Notes: generated by a model not told the origin, from the letters alone. Shown: positions 25,849 to 34,650, counted from the stretch's first letter. The stretch is 64,000 nucleotides of DNA from Nocardia mexicana NBRC 108244 (GCF_001613165.1 NZ_BDBV01000003.1:1-64000), one strand, 5' to 3'. Translations and numbers: made by a program.

Positions 25849-27381
25849 TCACTGTTTTGCCACCACTTTCAGATCGGGCCGATCCTCGGCCCCTTTGACG
25901 GTCGTGTCGTAAGCGGACACATCGAACTTTTCCAGCAGTCTACGGAAACGGAAAGTGAAATCCGGCCACAGTGTGGTGTTGTTTCCGTGCTTGTCCAGGT
26001 ACCAGCTGGCGCAGCCGCCGGTACTCCAGACGCTGCCCACCAATTTGCCCTGCAGCTCCCGATTGAACTTGTCCTGCACGTCCTTTCGCACCTCGACGGT
26101 GCGCAGGCCACGCATGTCGAACGTGTCGATGGCGTCGGCGATGTAATTGATCTGCGACTCGATCATGTACACCATCGAGGTGTGCCCCAGGCCCACATTC
26201 GGGCCGAGCATGAAGAACATATTGGGGTAGTTGGCGATTGCCGAACCCTTGTAACCCTGCTGACCGCCCTGATCGAAAACCTCGGCGAGCGTGCGCCCGT
26301 CGCGACCGGCGACGACCTCGTACGCCGGTGAGTCGGTGACATGGAATCCGGTGGCGACGATCAGCGCGTCGATCTCGCGCTCGGTGCCGTCGGTGGTCAC
26401 GATCGAGTCGGCGCGGATCTCCTTGATGCCGTCGGTGACCAGGTCGACGTTGTCGCGACCCAGCGCCGGGTAGTACTCGTTGGACAGCAGCATGCGCTTG
26501 CAGCCGATCCGGAAGTTCGGCGTGACCTTGCGGCGCAGCTCGGGGTCTCGAACCTCGTAGGCGAGCTTGGCGCGCGCGACCAGTTCCAGGCCGAGATTGG
26601 CCCGCGGATACTTGGCCAGGCCGACGACCTCCAGCTCACGGGTCGCATAGATGGCCGCGCGCGCGAGCTTCTGCACGCCCGGAATGTGCTTGAACGCCAA
26701 CCGCTCCGGCAGCGTGTAGGGCCGGTCGACGCGCGGCAGCAGCCACGGCGCGGTGCGCTGGTAGACGTCCAGGTGCGAGACCTTCGGCGCGATCGACGGC
26801 ACGATCTGGATCGCCGAGGCGCCGGTGCCGATCACCGCGACCCGCTTGCCGGTCAGGTCCGCGTCGTGATCCCAGCGCGCGGAGTGGAAGATCTGCCCGC
26901 GGAAGTCGTTGATGCCCTTGATATCCGGCAGGTTGGGCTCGCACAGCGCACCCACCGCGGAGACCAGGATGTCGGCGGTGAACGCCCCCTTGGAGGTCTG
27001 CACCTCCCACCGCGCGTCGGCGTCGTTCCACCGCGCTCCGGTCATCTCGCAGTCGAAGATGTGCTTGTCGCGCACGTTGTGGCGGGCGGCCACATCCTGG
27101 ATGTAGCGCTGGATCTCCGGCTGCTTGGAGAACGAGCGCGACCAGTTCGGATTGAGCGCGAACGAGTACGAGTACAGCTGGGACGGCACGTCGCAGGCCG
27201 CGCCCGGATAGGTGTTGTCGCGCCAGGTGCCGCCGACATCGCTGCCGCGCTCGATCACCACGTAGTCCTCACGACCCTGCTGGCTGAGCCGGATGGCCAG
27301 GCCCAGGCCGGAGAATCCACTCCCGACGATCAGCACGTGCACGTGCCGCGCGACACCAGTGTCTGTAACCTTGCGACTCAT
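25849..27381 (-). CDS. Flavin monooxygenase of Baeyer-Villiger type
   Basis: A 510-residue FAD/NADPH enzyme. The first dinucleotide fold is IVGSGFSGLG (residues 18-27), the second is VIGTGASAIQ (about 187-196), and between them lies FRGQIFHSARW (160-170), which matches the Baeyer-Villiger fingerprint FxGxxxHxxxW/Y. It should insert oxygen next to a ketone, giving an ester or lactone; EthA of mycobacteria is a relative. The ATG lies 7 nt downstream of a -10 box, so the message appears leaderless. It is the promoter-proximal gene of the 24.0-27.4 kb group and divergent from a TetR gene. Confidence 0.92.
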   Translation of the reverse strand: MSRKVTDTGVARHVHVLIVGSGFSGLGLAIRLSQQGREDYVVIERGSDVGGTWRDNTYPGAACDVPSQLYSYSFALNPNWSRSFSKQPEIQRYIQDVAARHNVRDKHIFDCEMTGARWNDADARWEVQTSKGAFTADILVSAVGALCEPNLPDIKGINDFRGQIFHSARWDHDADLTGKRVAVIGTGASAIQIVPSIAPKVSHLDVYQRTAPWLLPRVDRPYTLPERLAFKHIPGVQKLARAAIYATRELEVVGLAKYPRANLGLELVARAKLAYEVRDPELRRKVTPNFRIGCKRMLLSNEYYPALGRDNVDLVTDGIKEIRADSIVTTDGTEREIDALIVATGFHVTDSPAYEVVAGRDGRTLAEVFDQGGQQGYKGSAIANYPNMFFMLGPNVGLGHTSMVYMIESQINYIADAIDTFDMRGLRTVEVRKDVQDKFNRELQGKLVGSVWSTGGCASWYLDKHGNNTTLWPDFTFRFRRLLEKFDVSAYDTTVKGAEDRPDLKVVAKQ

Positions 27382-27388
27382 GTACCCG

Positions 27389-27443
27389 AGAGTAGGGGCT
27401 TATTGATCAGGAGTCAACAGTATTGACTCACGTTCAGTAGGAT
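27389..27443. promoter_or_regulatory. Overlapping divergent leaderless promoters sharing a 19-bp operator
   Basis: GAGTCAA-CAGTA-TTGACTC (27411-27429) is a perfect 7-bp dyad. On the minus strand its arm supplies the -35 TTGACT (27412-27417), 17 bp from -10 TACTCT (27389-27394), ending 7 nt before the monooxygenase ATG. On the plus strand -10 TAGGAT (27438-27443) ends 6 nt before the TetR GTG. Both transcripts should therefore start at or next to the start codons, and the TetR protein can block both. Confidence 0.75.
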
Positions 27444-27449
27444 GGGGTC

Positions 27450-28076
27450 GTGGGCAAGGGACCTGGTGAGAACGGCAAGCGGGTGCGGCTGAGCCCGGAC
27501 GAGCGCCGCGAGCAGCTGCTCACGCTCGGCGTCCGGATGCTGAGCGACCGCGCCCTGGAGGACATCTCCGTCGGCGATATCGCCGCGCAGGCCGGTATCT
27601 CCCGGGGCCTGCTGTTCCACTACTTCCCGACCAAGCAGGACTTCCAGCTGGCGGTCGCGCAGCGTGCCAATGCCGAACTGCTGGCCCGCACCGCACCGGA
27701 TCCGAGCCTCGGCCTGTTCGACATGCTGCGCGACGCGGTGCAACGCTATGTCGACTACGTTTCCGAGAACCGCACCTCGTACCTGGCGCTATTGCGCGGC
27801 CCGGCCAGCACCAGCCCCGAGTTGACGACGCTGGTGGATGCGACCCGCGGCGCCATCGTCGACCGCATCCTCGCCGAGGTGCCGGTCCCGATCGAGGACA
27901 CGGATCGACCGCGGCTGCGGCTGGCCGTGCGCGGCTGGATCGCCTTCGTGGAGGAGACGACGCTGAGCTGGCTGCGACACGAGACCATCACCCGCGAACA
28001 GCTGATCGACATGCTGGTCGAATCGCTTCCGGCGCTGGCATTGAGCCCGGAGCTGTCGCAGGCGCTGCGCGACTGA
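27450..28076 (+). CDS. TetR-family regulator, divergent from the monooxygenase
   Basis: A 208-residue TetR protein. The helix-turn-helix is ISVGDIAAQAGISRGLLFHYF (first residues shown in part: DIAAQAGISRGLLFHYF), preceded by the usual LSPDERREQLL helix. The C-terminal domain is helical with no recognisable ligand signature. GTG at 27450 has no ribosome binding site but sits 6 nt after a -10 box, consistent with leaderless translation. It most likely represses the ketone-oxidising operon and itself through the palindrome at 27411-27429. It converges with the S1 protease gene only 4 bp away. Confidence 0.9.
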   Translation: MGKGPGENGKRVRLSPDERREQLLTLGVRMLSDRALEDISVGDIAAQAGISRGLLFHYFPTKQDFQLAVAQRANAELLARTAPDPSLGLFDMLRDAVQRYVDYVSENRTSYLALLRGPASTSPELTTLVDATRGAIVDRILAEVPVPIEDTDRPRLRLAVRGWIAFVEETTLSWLRHETITREQLIDMLVESLPALALSPELSQALRD

Positions 28077-28080
28077 GGCC

Positions 28081-28803
28081 TCACCGGCTGTCGGTCACAT
28101 ACCAGCGGAACTGCTCGGCACCCTGGGGTCCGCGGGTCCGGATCAGCTCGGTGAGGTGGGCGGCCGGTTCCACGAGCGAGAAGTCCGCGCCCATCCCGAC
28201 CACCATGCCGACGAAAGCGGCCGAGCCGGAACGGATTTCGGTGTAGACGACGCCGCCGGAGTCACCGTGGTCCACCGGGACCGTGGTCCGCAGATGGGTG
28301 GGGGCAACGCTGCCGATCACCCCGCAGGTCGTCCCGGTGCGCGCGCCCACCTTGCAGATCGGCTGGCCCACAGCGGGGTTCGGGTCGATAGTGGCGATGG
28401 CCAACCGGCCCGTCGATGCTCCCGCGACCGCGTTGTCGTGCAGGTGGATCAGGGCGAAGCCGAGATTCGCGGCGTCGCCGTCGGGCACCGCGTGCTCGAA
28501 CCAGCCGAAGGGAGTGCCGCTTTCGGTGTAGACCTGGGCGCCGGGCTCGAAACAGTGTCCGGCGGTGACGGCGTACCAGGTGGCACCGAGGCGGCCCGTC
28601 ATCGCGACCGAGCACTGCTCGTTCTCGGTCTGCAGGGTCATGCCCGGATAGACGGCCACCTGGGGCGCGGCGACGGCGGCCGGTGCCGACGCGGTGCAGG
28701 CGGCCGCGAGGATCGTGGCGAACAGCATCGCGAACCGGGCGGGTCCGCGGCGGGTTCGGCCGCGGCGGATCGGCGGACGGTCCGGGAATTCGGGATTGCG
28801 CAT
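28081..28803 (-). CDS. Secreted chymotrypsin-fold (S1) protease-like protein
   Basis: A 240-residue protein with an Arg-rich N-terminus and signal peptide (about 22-46, cleavage near AVAA). The histidine motif is TAGHC (H83) and the serine motif DHGDSGGVVY (S182), with four Cys at 64, 84, 150 and 160 for disulfides. The usual Asp before the buried strand is missing: the aligned segment reads AANLGFALIHL, with the nearest Asp at 110. It may use a shifted Asp, or have reduced or no activity. It stands alone, convergent with the TetR gene. Confidence 0.8.
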   Translation of the reverse strand: MRNPEFPDRPPIRRGRTRRGPARFAMLFATILAAACTASAPAAVAAPQVAVYPGMTLQTENEQCSVAMTGRLGATWYAVTAGHCFEPGAQVYTESGTPFGWFEHAVPDGDAANLGFALIHLHDNAVAGASTGRLAIATIDPNPAVGQPICKVGARTGTTCGVIGSVAPTHLRTTVPVDHGDSGGVVYTEIRSGSAAFVGMVVGMGADFSLVEPAAHLTELIRTRGPQGAEQFRWYVTDSR

Positions 28804-28876
28804 GACGGGCTCCGAGCGCCGAAAGTGACAGCGAGACTTCCACGTTAAGCCCGCTGCCGCATCATCGGCAGACCGA

Positions 28877-30436
28877 TCAGGTCTCGTATTCGTAACCGGA
28901 GCGGTCGCCGGCGCGGTAGCCCGAGAGCGCGGTCAGCCCGGCGGCGACCAGGATCATGATGCCCGAGACCAGCAGGGCCACATCGAGTCCGCGGTGGAAG
29001 GCGGCGTAGGTGGCGTGGATGACCTGGTCCACGATCGGCCCGTAGGCCGCCGAGGCGGACGGATCACCGCCCGCCGGAACGCTTCCGGTCTTGATGGCGT
29101 CGATGACGATGGCCTGGAAGTTGGCCGGGATGTCGAGCTCGTTCAGCCGCCGCACCAGATCGGCGTCGAGGAACGAATTGACCAGCGAGCCCAGCGCGGC
29201 GACCCCGACCACCGCGCCCACCTGCCGCATCGTATTGGTGGCCGCGGCGGCCATCCCCGAATGCTCGGCGGGCACGCCGGACAGCACCGCCGAGGTGAGC
29301 GGTACGACGGCGATGCCGAATCCGAGGCCCGCGACGGTCAGCGCCAGCGCCAGGGGCGTGAAATCCACGGTGACGCCCAGGCATTCGCGGGCGAGCAGAA
29401 TTCCGGTGGCACCCAGCAGACAGCCGATGATCATCGGGGTGCGCGAACCGCGCAGCGCCACCCAGAATCCGGCGACCAGCGAGCCCAGGACGATCGCGAC
29501 GGCCATCGGCGCGAACACCGCCGCCGTGCGCCAGCCCGAATAGCCGATCACCTCCTGCAGATACAGCGCGGTGAAGAAGAAGATCGAGAAGATGCCGAAG
29601 TAGACCGCGAACGCCACGATCAGCGCGCTGCGCACCATCGGCCGCTTCAGATACCGGAAGTCGAACATCGGGTTGCGCGCGCGCATCTCGACCACCAGGA
29701 AGCCCAGGAAGGCGAGGCCGCCGATGACGAACAGCACGACGACCGAGGTCGCGTCGTAGCCCACCTCCTCCCCTGAGATCCCGGCGTAGATCACGCAGCC
29801 GAGAAACGTTGCGCCCAGGACGAATCCGGCCCGGTCCACCGGTCCGGGCTGCGGGTCGGCGCTCTCCGGGACATAGCGCAGCGCGGCGCCCAGTACCACC
29901 ACGCCGACGACCAGGTTGAACCAGAAGATCGATTGCCAGCCGAAGGCGCCGACCAGCAGGCCGCCGACCACCGGCCCCGCCGCCAGCGCGAGCCCGGAGA
30001 CGGCCGCCCACGCGCCCAATGCCTTCGCGCGGTCGCCGCGGTCGGGGTAGATGTGCCGGATCACCGACAGCGTGCCGGGTTCGGAAGCCGCCGCGCCCAG
30101 GCCCATCACGCCGCGCCCGGCGATCAGCACTGCCACGCTGGTCGCGGTCGCCGACAGCACCGATCCGGCGCAGAAGATCACCAGACCGGCCACCAGCACC
30201 CGCTTGCGGCCCCACCGGTCGCCCAGTGAGCCCAGGGTCAGCATCAGGCTCGCGAACACCAGCGTGTAGGCGTTCACCACCCACTGCAGCGGCACCACCC
30301 CGGCGTGCAGATCGGACTGGATGTCACCGAGCGCGACGCTGACGATCGTCGTATCCAGGAAGGTCACGAACAGCACCGCGGTGACGGTGGCCAGCGCGAT
30401 ATTCGGCCGTGCCGCGCGGGCGGTCGGGACGGTCAT
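28877..30436 (-). CDS. MFS efflux transporter, DHA2 (EmrB/QacA) family
   Basis: A 519-residue transporter with about 14 membrane helices. LDTTIVSVALGDIQ in helix 1 and LGSLGDRWGRKRV in loop 2-3 are the DHA2 motifs D1 and A. The C-terminal tail is short and polar. It is downstream of, and 22 bp from, the Mtb12-like lipoprotein gene and may be co-transcribed with it. It is distinct from the PadR-linked pump at 3.1 kb. Substrate not predictable. Confidence 0.91.
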   Translation of the reverse strand: MTVPTARAARPNIALATVTAVLFVTFLDTTIVSVALGDIQSDLHAGVVPLQWVVNAYTLVFASLMLTLGSLGDRWGRKRVLVAGLVIFCAGSVLSATATSVAVLIAGRGVMGLGAAASEPGTLSVIRHIYPDRGDRAKALGAWAAVSGLALAAGPVVGGLLVGAFGWQSIFWFNLVVGVVVLGAALRYVPESADPQPGPVDRAGFVLGATFLGCVIYAGISGEEVGYDATSVVVLFVIGGLAFLGFLVVEMRARNPMFDFRYLKRPMVRSALIVAFAVYFGIFSIFFFTALYLQEVIGYSGWRTAAVFAPMAVAIVLGSLVAGFWVALRGSRTPMIIGCLLGATGILLARECLGVTVDFTPLALALTVAGLGFGIAVVPLTSAVLSGVPAEHSGMAAAATNTMRQVGAVVGVAALGSLVNSFLDADLVRRLNELDIPANFQAIVIDAIKTGSVPAGGDPSASAAYGPIVDQVIHATYAAFHRGLDVALLVSGIMILVAAGLTALSGYRAGDRSGYEYET

Positions 30437-30458
30437 GGCTACCCCGGATCGGTCGAGA

Positions 30459-30977
30459 TCAGTTGGTGGGCGGGGCCGCCGGCGTGGTGGCCGCCGCGGC
30501 GCAGACCGGCGGCGGATTGCCCTGCAGCGTCAGCAGGGCGCAGAAGGTGGCCGCGGTGACCTTCCAGCCCCCGTCCTGGTAGATCGCCGCCCCCTGCTGA
30601 TTCGCCAGCGCCGGTTTGCCGCCCATCAGGATCGTGTAGTTGACCTCGGCGTGGTCGGTGCCGGTGCTGGCCACCCCGGAGACCGTCGCCGTCGTGGCCT
30701 TGGCCATCGGAGAATCCGCCTGGGCCTTCATGATGTCGGCGAAGGCCCGGCCGTTCTCCAACAGCGCCATCTTCTCCTCGGCGCCGGTGGCACCGTCGAA
30801 GAAGCGTTCGTAGGATTGCGTCACCGCCTCGGTGACGGTGGGGGCGCCGGTGGGGTCCGTGGGGCCGGACTTTTCGTCGGATCCGCCGCAGGCAGTGGCG
30901 GACAGCAGAGTCGTCAGTGCGCACGCGGCAAGCACTTTCGCCGCGGCATTTCGGGTGAACATGCCCTGTGTGAACAT
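30459..30977 (-). CDS. Mtb12-like lipoprotein
   Basis: A 172-residue secreted lipoprotein. The start at 30977 is chosen because GGGAGGCGGG lies just upstream; a signal peptide ends in LLSATAC-GG, with the cysteine as the lipidation site. The mature part has a Thr/Pro/Gly linker and a compact C-terminal domain (VNYTILMGGKPAL ... AIYQDGGWKVTAATFCALL) that resembles the low-molecular-weight antigen Mtb12 fold of mycobacteria. Its function is not established. Anchored to the outside of the membrane and probably in one transcript with the MFS pump. Confidence 0.75.
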   Translation of the reverse strand: MFTQGMFTRNAAAKVLAACALTTLLSATACGGSDEKSGPTDPTGAPTVTEAVTQSYERFFDGATGAEEKMALLENGRAFADIMKAQADSPMAKATTATVSGVASTGTDHAEVNYTILMGGKPALANQQGAAIYQDGGWKVTAATFCALLTLQGNPPPVCAAAATTPAAPPTN

Positions 30978-31072
30978 GTCCCGCCTCCCTCGGATGGGTT
31001 CGACGGCGTCGCTACCAGGTCGTGGCCGCACAGCCGCGGCAGCCGTGGCAGCTACGCTGTGACACCACCCGC

Positions 31073-31092
31073 CCGTCGCGGCGCCGCGACGG
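31073..31092 (-). terminator. Perfect GC palindrome after the PAP2-WS/DGAT fusion gene
   Basis: CCGTCGCGGC GCCGCGACGG is a perfect 20-bp palindrome 22 bp after the fusion gene stop on the minus strand. It could act as a terminator or a protein site. Confidence 0.45.
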
Positions 31093-31114
31093 CTGCGTGA
31101 TCAATCCGCTCAGA

Positions 31115-33196
31115 TTACTCGCCGGAACGGACCGCCGGGCCCGGATCGGCAACTGCGGCCGCCGCATCCAACTCGGCCAGCACCCTGGGCAACTCGGCCG
31201 CGAACGCGGCCGCGTCCAGCACCGCCGGATCGGCCGACAACCCGATTCCCAGCACGCCGCGCCAGCTGAGCACACCCGCGACCAGGGGCACGCCGGGCGC
31301 GGACGGCAAGATCGGAAACACCTGGGCTATAGGCACATTCGCGAAGGTCAGGTCCCGGTCCGGCCCCGCCATATTCGAGACGATGGCATGGAAGAAACGC
31401 CCGCCGTACACGCTGCGGGCGAACCAGCCGACCGTGGGTTCGGGCAGCACGCGTAGCCCGGTGGACATCACGAAATGCGATGCCAGCGCGCGGGTTCCGC
31501 TGTGCAGGCGGGCGCCGCGGGTGCGGATATCGGCCAGCAGCGCGCCGGGGCTCGCCGCGGTGAACGGGACGTCGGTCAACACGGCCGCGGTGAGGTTGCC
31601 CTCGGCCGCCGAGGACGGCTCGCGCACCATGAGCGGCACCGCCACCCGCAGCCTGCCGTGCAGCGGCTCGGCCCATTCCGGCCGCAGGCGGTGCAGCGTG
31701 GTGACCATGACGGCGAGCAGCACGTCGGTCACCCGCGCCTGATGCGAATGCGCCACCGCGCGAACGGTTTCCAGGTCGAGCGACACGGCGGCGAAGGTGC
31801 GTCGAGTGGAGCCGCCGGGCAGTCGTCCCGCCGGGCGCGCATCGGTGGCGAGCTGAGCGAACCCGGTCGCCGTTGCCGCCATCCTCGCGGCTCGGCCGGG
31901 TCCGCGTCGCCTCCGTCCACCCCGTTTCTCCCGACTCGCCGCGGCCTGGCCCCCGCTCTCGCCGCCGAAGAGATCGACCGAGGGCCGCAGCAGACGCAGC
32001 GCCTGAATCACGGTCCCGGTCCCGTCCGCCACGGTGTGATGCAGCAGCAGGAGCACGCCCACCACCCCCGCGGCCGGGTCCCGCACCAGCACCAACCGCC
32101 ACAGCGGCCGATCGCGCGGCAAGGGTTCGGCGGCCAACTCCCCCACCAGCCCGGCGATACCCGCCCCGGTGGTGGACGAGTCGCCGCGTCCGCCTGAGTA
32201 CGCTGGGGCCGAAGGGGTTTCGAGGGTCCGCTCGGTGACGTGCCAGGCCCAGTCGATGTCCGCGCCGACCCAGCGCGCGCGGCGCCAGCGGCCCGCGCGG
32301 TGCAGGCGCTGGCGGAAGCGGGGCAGGTGGGCGAGTTCGGCACGGACCAGGGCGCGGACCTCGTCGGCGGTGGGGCCGCCGTCCGGCCGGGGGTGCAGGA
32401 CCACCATGCCGCCCACCTGCTGCGGCACCCCGGCGTTCTCGACATGCAGGAAGAAGGCATCGGCCGGGCCCACCACCGGCGGACGCGCGTACCAGCGATC
32501 CACCAGCAGGACGCTGATCACGACGAAGCCGACCGCGACGACGGCATCGAGGATGAAGTGATTCGCGGTCGCCATGATCACGTACACCGTGACGAGCACG
32601 TGCAGCGCGCTGAGCACCTGCACGGTGACGCCGCCCGCGATACGGGCCAGCACCACGCTCACCCACAGCGCCCAGCCCACGTGCAGCGACGGCACCGCCG
32701 CCAGTTGATTGCTGCCGTCCACCAGCGGCGTCCCCCAGGAGCCCCAGGTCCCGCCCGCGACGACGGTGTCGACGAAGCCGAGATCCGGCAGCAGCCGCGG
32801 CGGCGTCACCGGGTACACCGCGAAACACGCGATGGCCAGCACATTCAGCAGCAGGAACGAGTCGCGAGCCCGCGGGTAGTCGGCGGGACGGCGGAAATAC
32901 ATCCAGAACAGCAGCACGAACGCGGTCAGGATGTAGGTGAACGCGTACTCGTAGTTGGCGAGGGTGGCCAGCCACTCGCGCCCGGCCAGCCACCGGTTCA
33001 GCGACAGCTCGACGTCGGCGTGCAGCCACCGCTCGAGCTCGAACAATCCGCGCGCGTTGCGATCGGCCGCGACCCGGCGTTCCGGGCTGTGCAGCGTATC
33101 GACCAGCAGATACAGCCCGAATACGGCCAGCCCGACCGCGATGTCCCGCCCCAGGGCGGGCCGCGAGGGAGTGCCCACACAACCGTCATAACACAC
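31115..33196 (-). CDS. Fusion of PAP2 phosphatase and WS/DGAT O-acyltransferase
   Basis: A 693-residue two-domain protein. Residues 1-235 are a PAP2_3 membrane phosphatase with five or six helices and catalytic VPSLHVGWA (H172) and ANHFILDAVV (H213, D217). After a short linker, residues 244-693 form a wax-ester synthase/diacylglycerol acyltransferase domain opening with GPADAFFLHVEN and carrying the active-site HHTVADG (386-392). A natural reading is dephosphorylation of phosphatidate to diacylglycerol, then acylation from acyl-CoA to triacylglycerol, in one polypeptide; however PAP2 sites normally face outward and WS/DGAT is cytosolic, so topology matters. GTG start at 33196 has no strong ribosome binding site; GTG 33178 is possible. 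Confidence 0.88.
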   Translation of the reverse strand: MCYDGCVGTPSRPALGRDIAVGLAVFGLYLLVDTLHSPERRVAADRNARGLFELERWLHADVELSLNRWLAGREWLATLANYEYAFTYILTAFVLLFWMYFRRPADYPRARDSFLLLNVLAIACFAVYPVTPPRLLPDLGFVDTVVAGGTWGSWGTPLVDGSNQLAAVPSLHVGWALWVSVVLARIAGGVTVQVLSALHVLVTVYVIMATANHFILDAVVAVGFVVISVLLVDRWYARPPVVGPADAFFLHVENAGVPQQVGGMVVLHPRPDGGPTADEVRALVRAELAHLPRFRQRLHRAGRWRRARWVGADIDWAWHVTERTLETPSAPAYSGGRGDSSTTGAGIAGLVGELAAEPLPRDRPLWRLVLVRDPAAGVVGVLLLLHHTVADGTGTVIQALRLLRPSVDLFGGESGGQAAASREKRGGRRRRGPGRAARMAATATGFAQLATDARPAGRLPGGSTRRTFAAVSLDLETVRAVAHSHQARVTDVLLAVMVTTLHRLRPEWAEPLHGRLRVAVPLMVREPSSAAEGNLTAAVLTDVPFTAASPGALLADIRTRGARLHSGTRALASHFVMSTGLRVLPEPTVGWFARSVYGGRFFHAIVSNMAGPDRDLTFANVPIAQVFPILPSAPGVPLVAGVLSWRGVLGIGLSADPAVLDAAAFAAELPRVLAELDAAAAVADPGPAVRSGE

Positions 33197-33263
33197 AGTC
33201 GCGCAACAGTTTACGATCTTCCGCCCGGCGAATCACCGGCAATTTCCGGCGTGACACGATAGA

Positions 33264-33299
33264 GCCCGCCGGGGGTCGCTGTGGGACCGCCCGGCGGGC
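33264..33299. terminator. Strong hairpin between the lipase and the fusion gene
   Basis: GCCCGCCGGG (33264-33273) pairs with CCCGGCGGGC (33290-33299), extended inward by GGTC/GACC. With the next hairpin it separates the two minus-strand genes, so they are likely transcribed separately. Confidence 0.6.
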
Positions 33300-33376
33300 A
33301 CCCCGCCGTACTTTCATCGGTGTCTGGTCGCTGACCGGCGTCCGCAGGCGGACGACATCAACTGCGCGGCGGGTCG

Positions 33377-33425
33377 TGCTCCGCTCGACTGCTGGAAGGC
33401 ATGGTCGGGACCGTCGAGCGGAGCA
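33377..33425 (-). terminator. Hairpin terminator of the first lipase gene
   Basis: TGCTCCGCTCGAC (33377-33389) and GTCGAGCGGAGCA (33413-33425) are perfect 13-bp arms, starting 13 bp after the lipase stop codon. Confidence 0.7.
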
Positions 33426-33438
33426 TCGCTGGGAACTG

Positions 33439-34650
33439 TCAGAGCTTGCCGCCACCTCCCAGCAGCCACGGGTTGAAGGTGCACTGCAGCGGTTGCGACG
33501 GATCGAGCGCGTGCAGCGCGATCGACAGCGACCGCGGCGAGTACATCATCGTCAGGTGGTCCGACAGATCCTGCTCACAGCCGTCCTGCAGCAGCACGTT
33601 GTCCACCGTCGCCCCCGGCCCGGCCTTCAGGAAGGTCAGGTCGTAGGGGTTGGTCACCTCGTCGTACCGGGTGGCGACGCTCGTGTACTTGATTCCGGAC
33701 ACCGTGTCGCCATTGGCGTTGAGCTGGTTGATGAAATCCGAGCCGATGGTCTGCTGGATCCCCGAGTGGCCCACGAAGATCTCGATCAGACCCAGGACGT
33801 CGATTCCGAAGTTGTTGATCGCCCGGCCCAGCGCGCCGATCCCGTCCAGCGACGTCCCGTGATGGGTGGCGCCGTAGGTGATCATCTTGTCCACCTTGGA
33901 TCCGCCGCCCTCGAACTTGGTATACCAGTTCGACATCGACCCGCCCTGCGAGTGGGCGACGATATCGACCTTGTCCGAACCGGTCGCGGCCAGCACCCGA
34001 TCCACGAAGGTCGCCAGCTGCTTGGCCGAATCCTGGATGTAGCCGGTGCCGTTGGCGCCCGGCAGCACCGAGCCCAGACCGCCGCCCTCGACCAGGTTCG
34101 ACCGGCCGTAGTTGAAGGTGAAGGTGCAGTATCCGGCGTCCTTGATCGGCTGGCTCATGAACGCGAAGGCGTCATAGGCGTTGGACCAGGTGCCGTGCAC
34201 CAGCACGACCGGCTTCCGCCCGTCGCCCGGCTTGCAGCCCCAGTCGTTGGTACCCGGCGGCGCCGCGTCCGGATTCAGCAGGCTGTAGCCGAACGCCGCC
34301 AGGAACGACGACGATGCCGGTCCGTAACCCTTTGTGTCGGAGGCGTATCCGCCCGACGAGCCCGAGCTGGAACCCGAACCGCCGTAGCAGTCGCCGGACC
34401 CGTTACCGGATCCGGCACCGCTGCCGGATGTGCACGCCGACCCGGAACTGCCGGCGCTGCCGCTGTCTTCGGCGATCGGATGCGCGGCCGGGTCCTTCAA
34501 CCCCGCACCGATCAGATCGGCCAATTGCTGCTCCGGCGAGGCCGGAGCGGGATCGGCGTTCACGCCGGCCCCCGGAAGCCCGATCGCGAGGATCGCCGCG
34601 CCCATCATCACGGCGGCGCGCAGCGGCCTGCGGATGGTCGTTCGTCTCAT
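33439..34650 (-). CDS. Secreted class 2 lipase with Ser/Gly-rich linker
   Basis: A 403-residue secreted esterase/lipase (Lipase_2 / EstA-like group). A signal peptide covers residues 1-32 (cleavage near NADP). Residues 63-103 are almost only Ser and Gly with two or three Cys, a flexible spacer. The catalytic fold has the oxyanion segment PVVLVHGTWSNAYDAF, nucleophile S234 in VAHSQGGS and a conserved C-terminus (DLSDHLTMMYSPRS). AGAAAGG before the ATG at 34650 decides the start. It is a paralogue of the lipase at 42.0-43.2 kb, which has a much shorter linker. Confidence 0.88.
   Translation of the reverse strand: MRRTTIRRPLRAAVMMGAAILAIGLPGAGVNADPAPASPEQQLADLIGAGLKDPAAHPIAEDSGSAGSSGSACTSGSGAGSGNGSGDCYGGSGSSSGSSGGYASDTKGYGPASSSFLAAFGYSLLNPDAAPPGTNDWGCKPGDGRKPVVLVHGTWSNAYDAFAFMSQPIKDAGYCTFTFNYGRSNLVEGGGLGSVLPGANGTGYIQDSAKQLATFVDRVLAATGSDKVDIVAHSQGGSMSNWYTKFEGGGSKVDKMITYGATHHGTSLDGIGALGRAINNFGIDVLGLIEIFVGHSGIQQTIGSDFINQLNANGDTVSGIKYTSVATRYDEVTNPYDLTFLKAGPGATVDNVLLQDGCEQDLSDHLTMMYSPRSLSIALHALDPSQPLQCTFNPWLLGGGGKL

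Noticed and set aside
23973..25898. A 641-codon plus-strand frame opposite the HSL and SDR genes
   Set aside because: His/Gln/Arg/Gly-rich antisense translation without domains.
31110..33182. A second 690-codon minus-strand frame over the PAP2-WS/DGAT gene
   Set aside because: It is the neighbouring frame of the true gene and shows no catalytic motifs.
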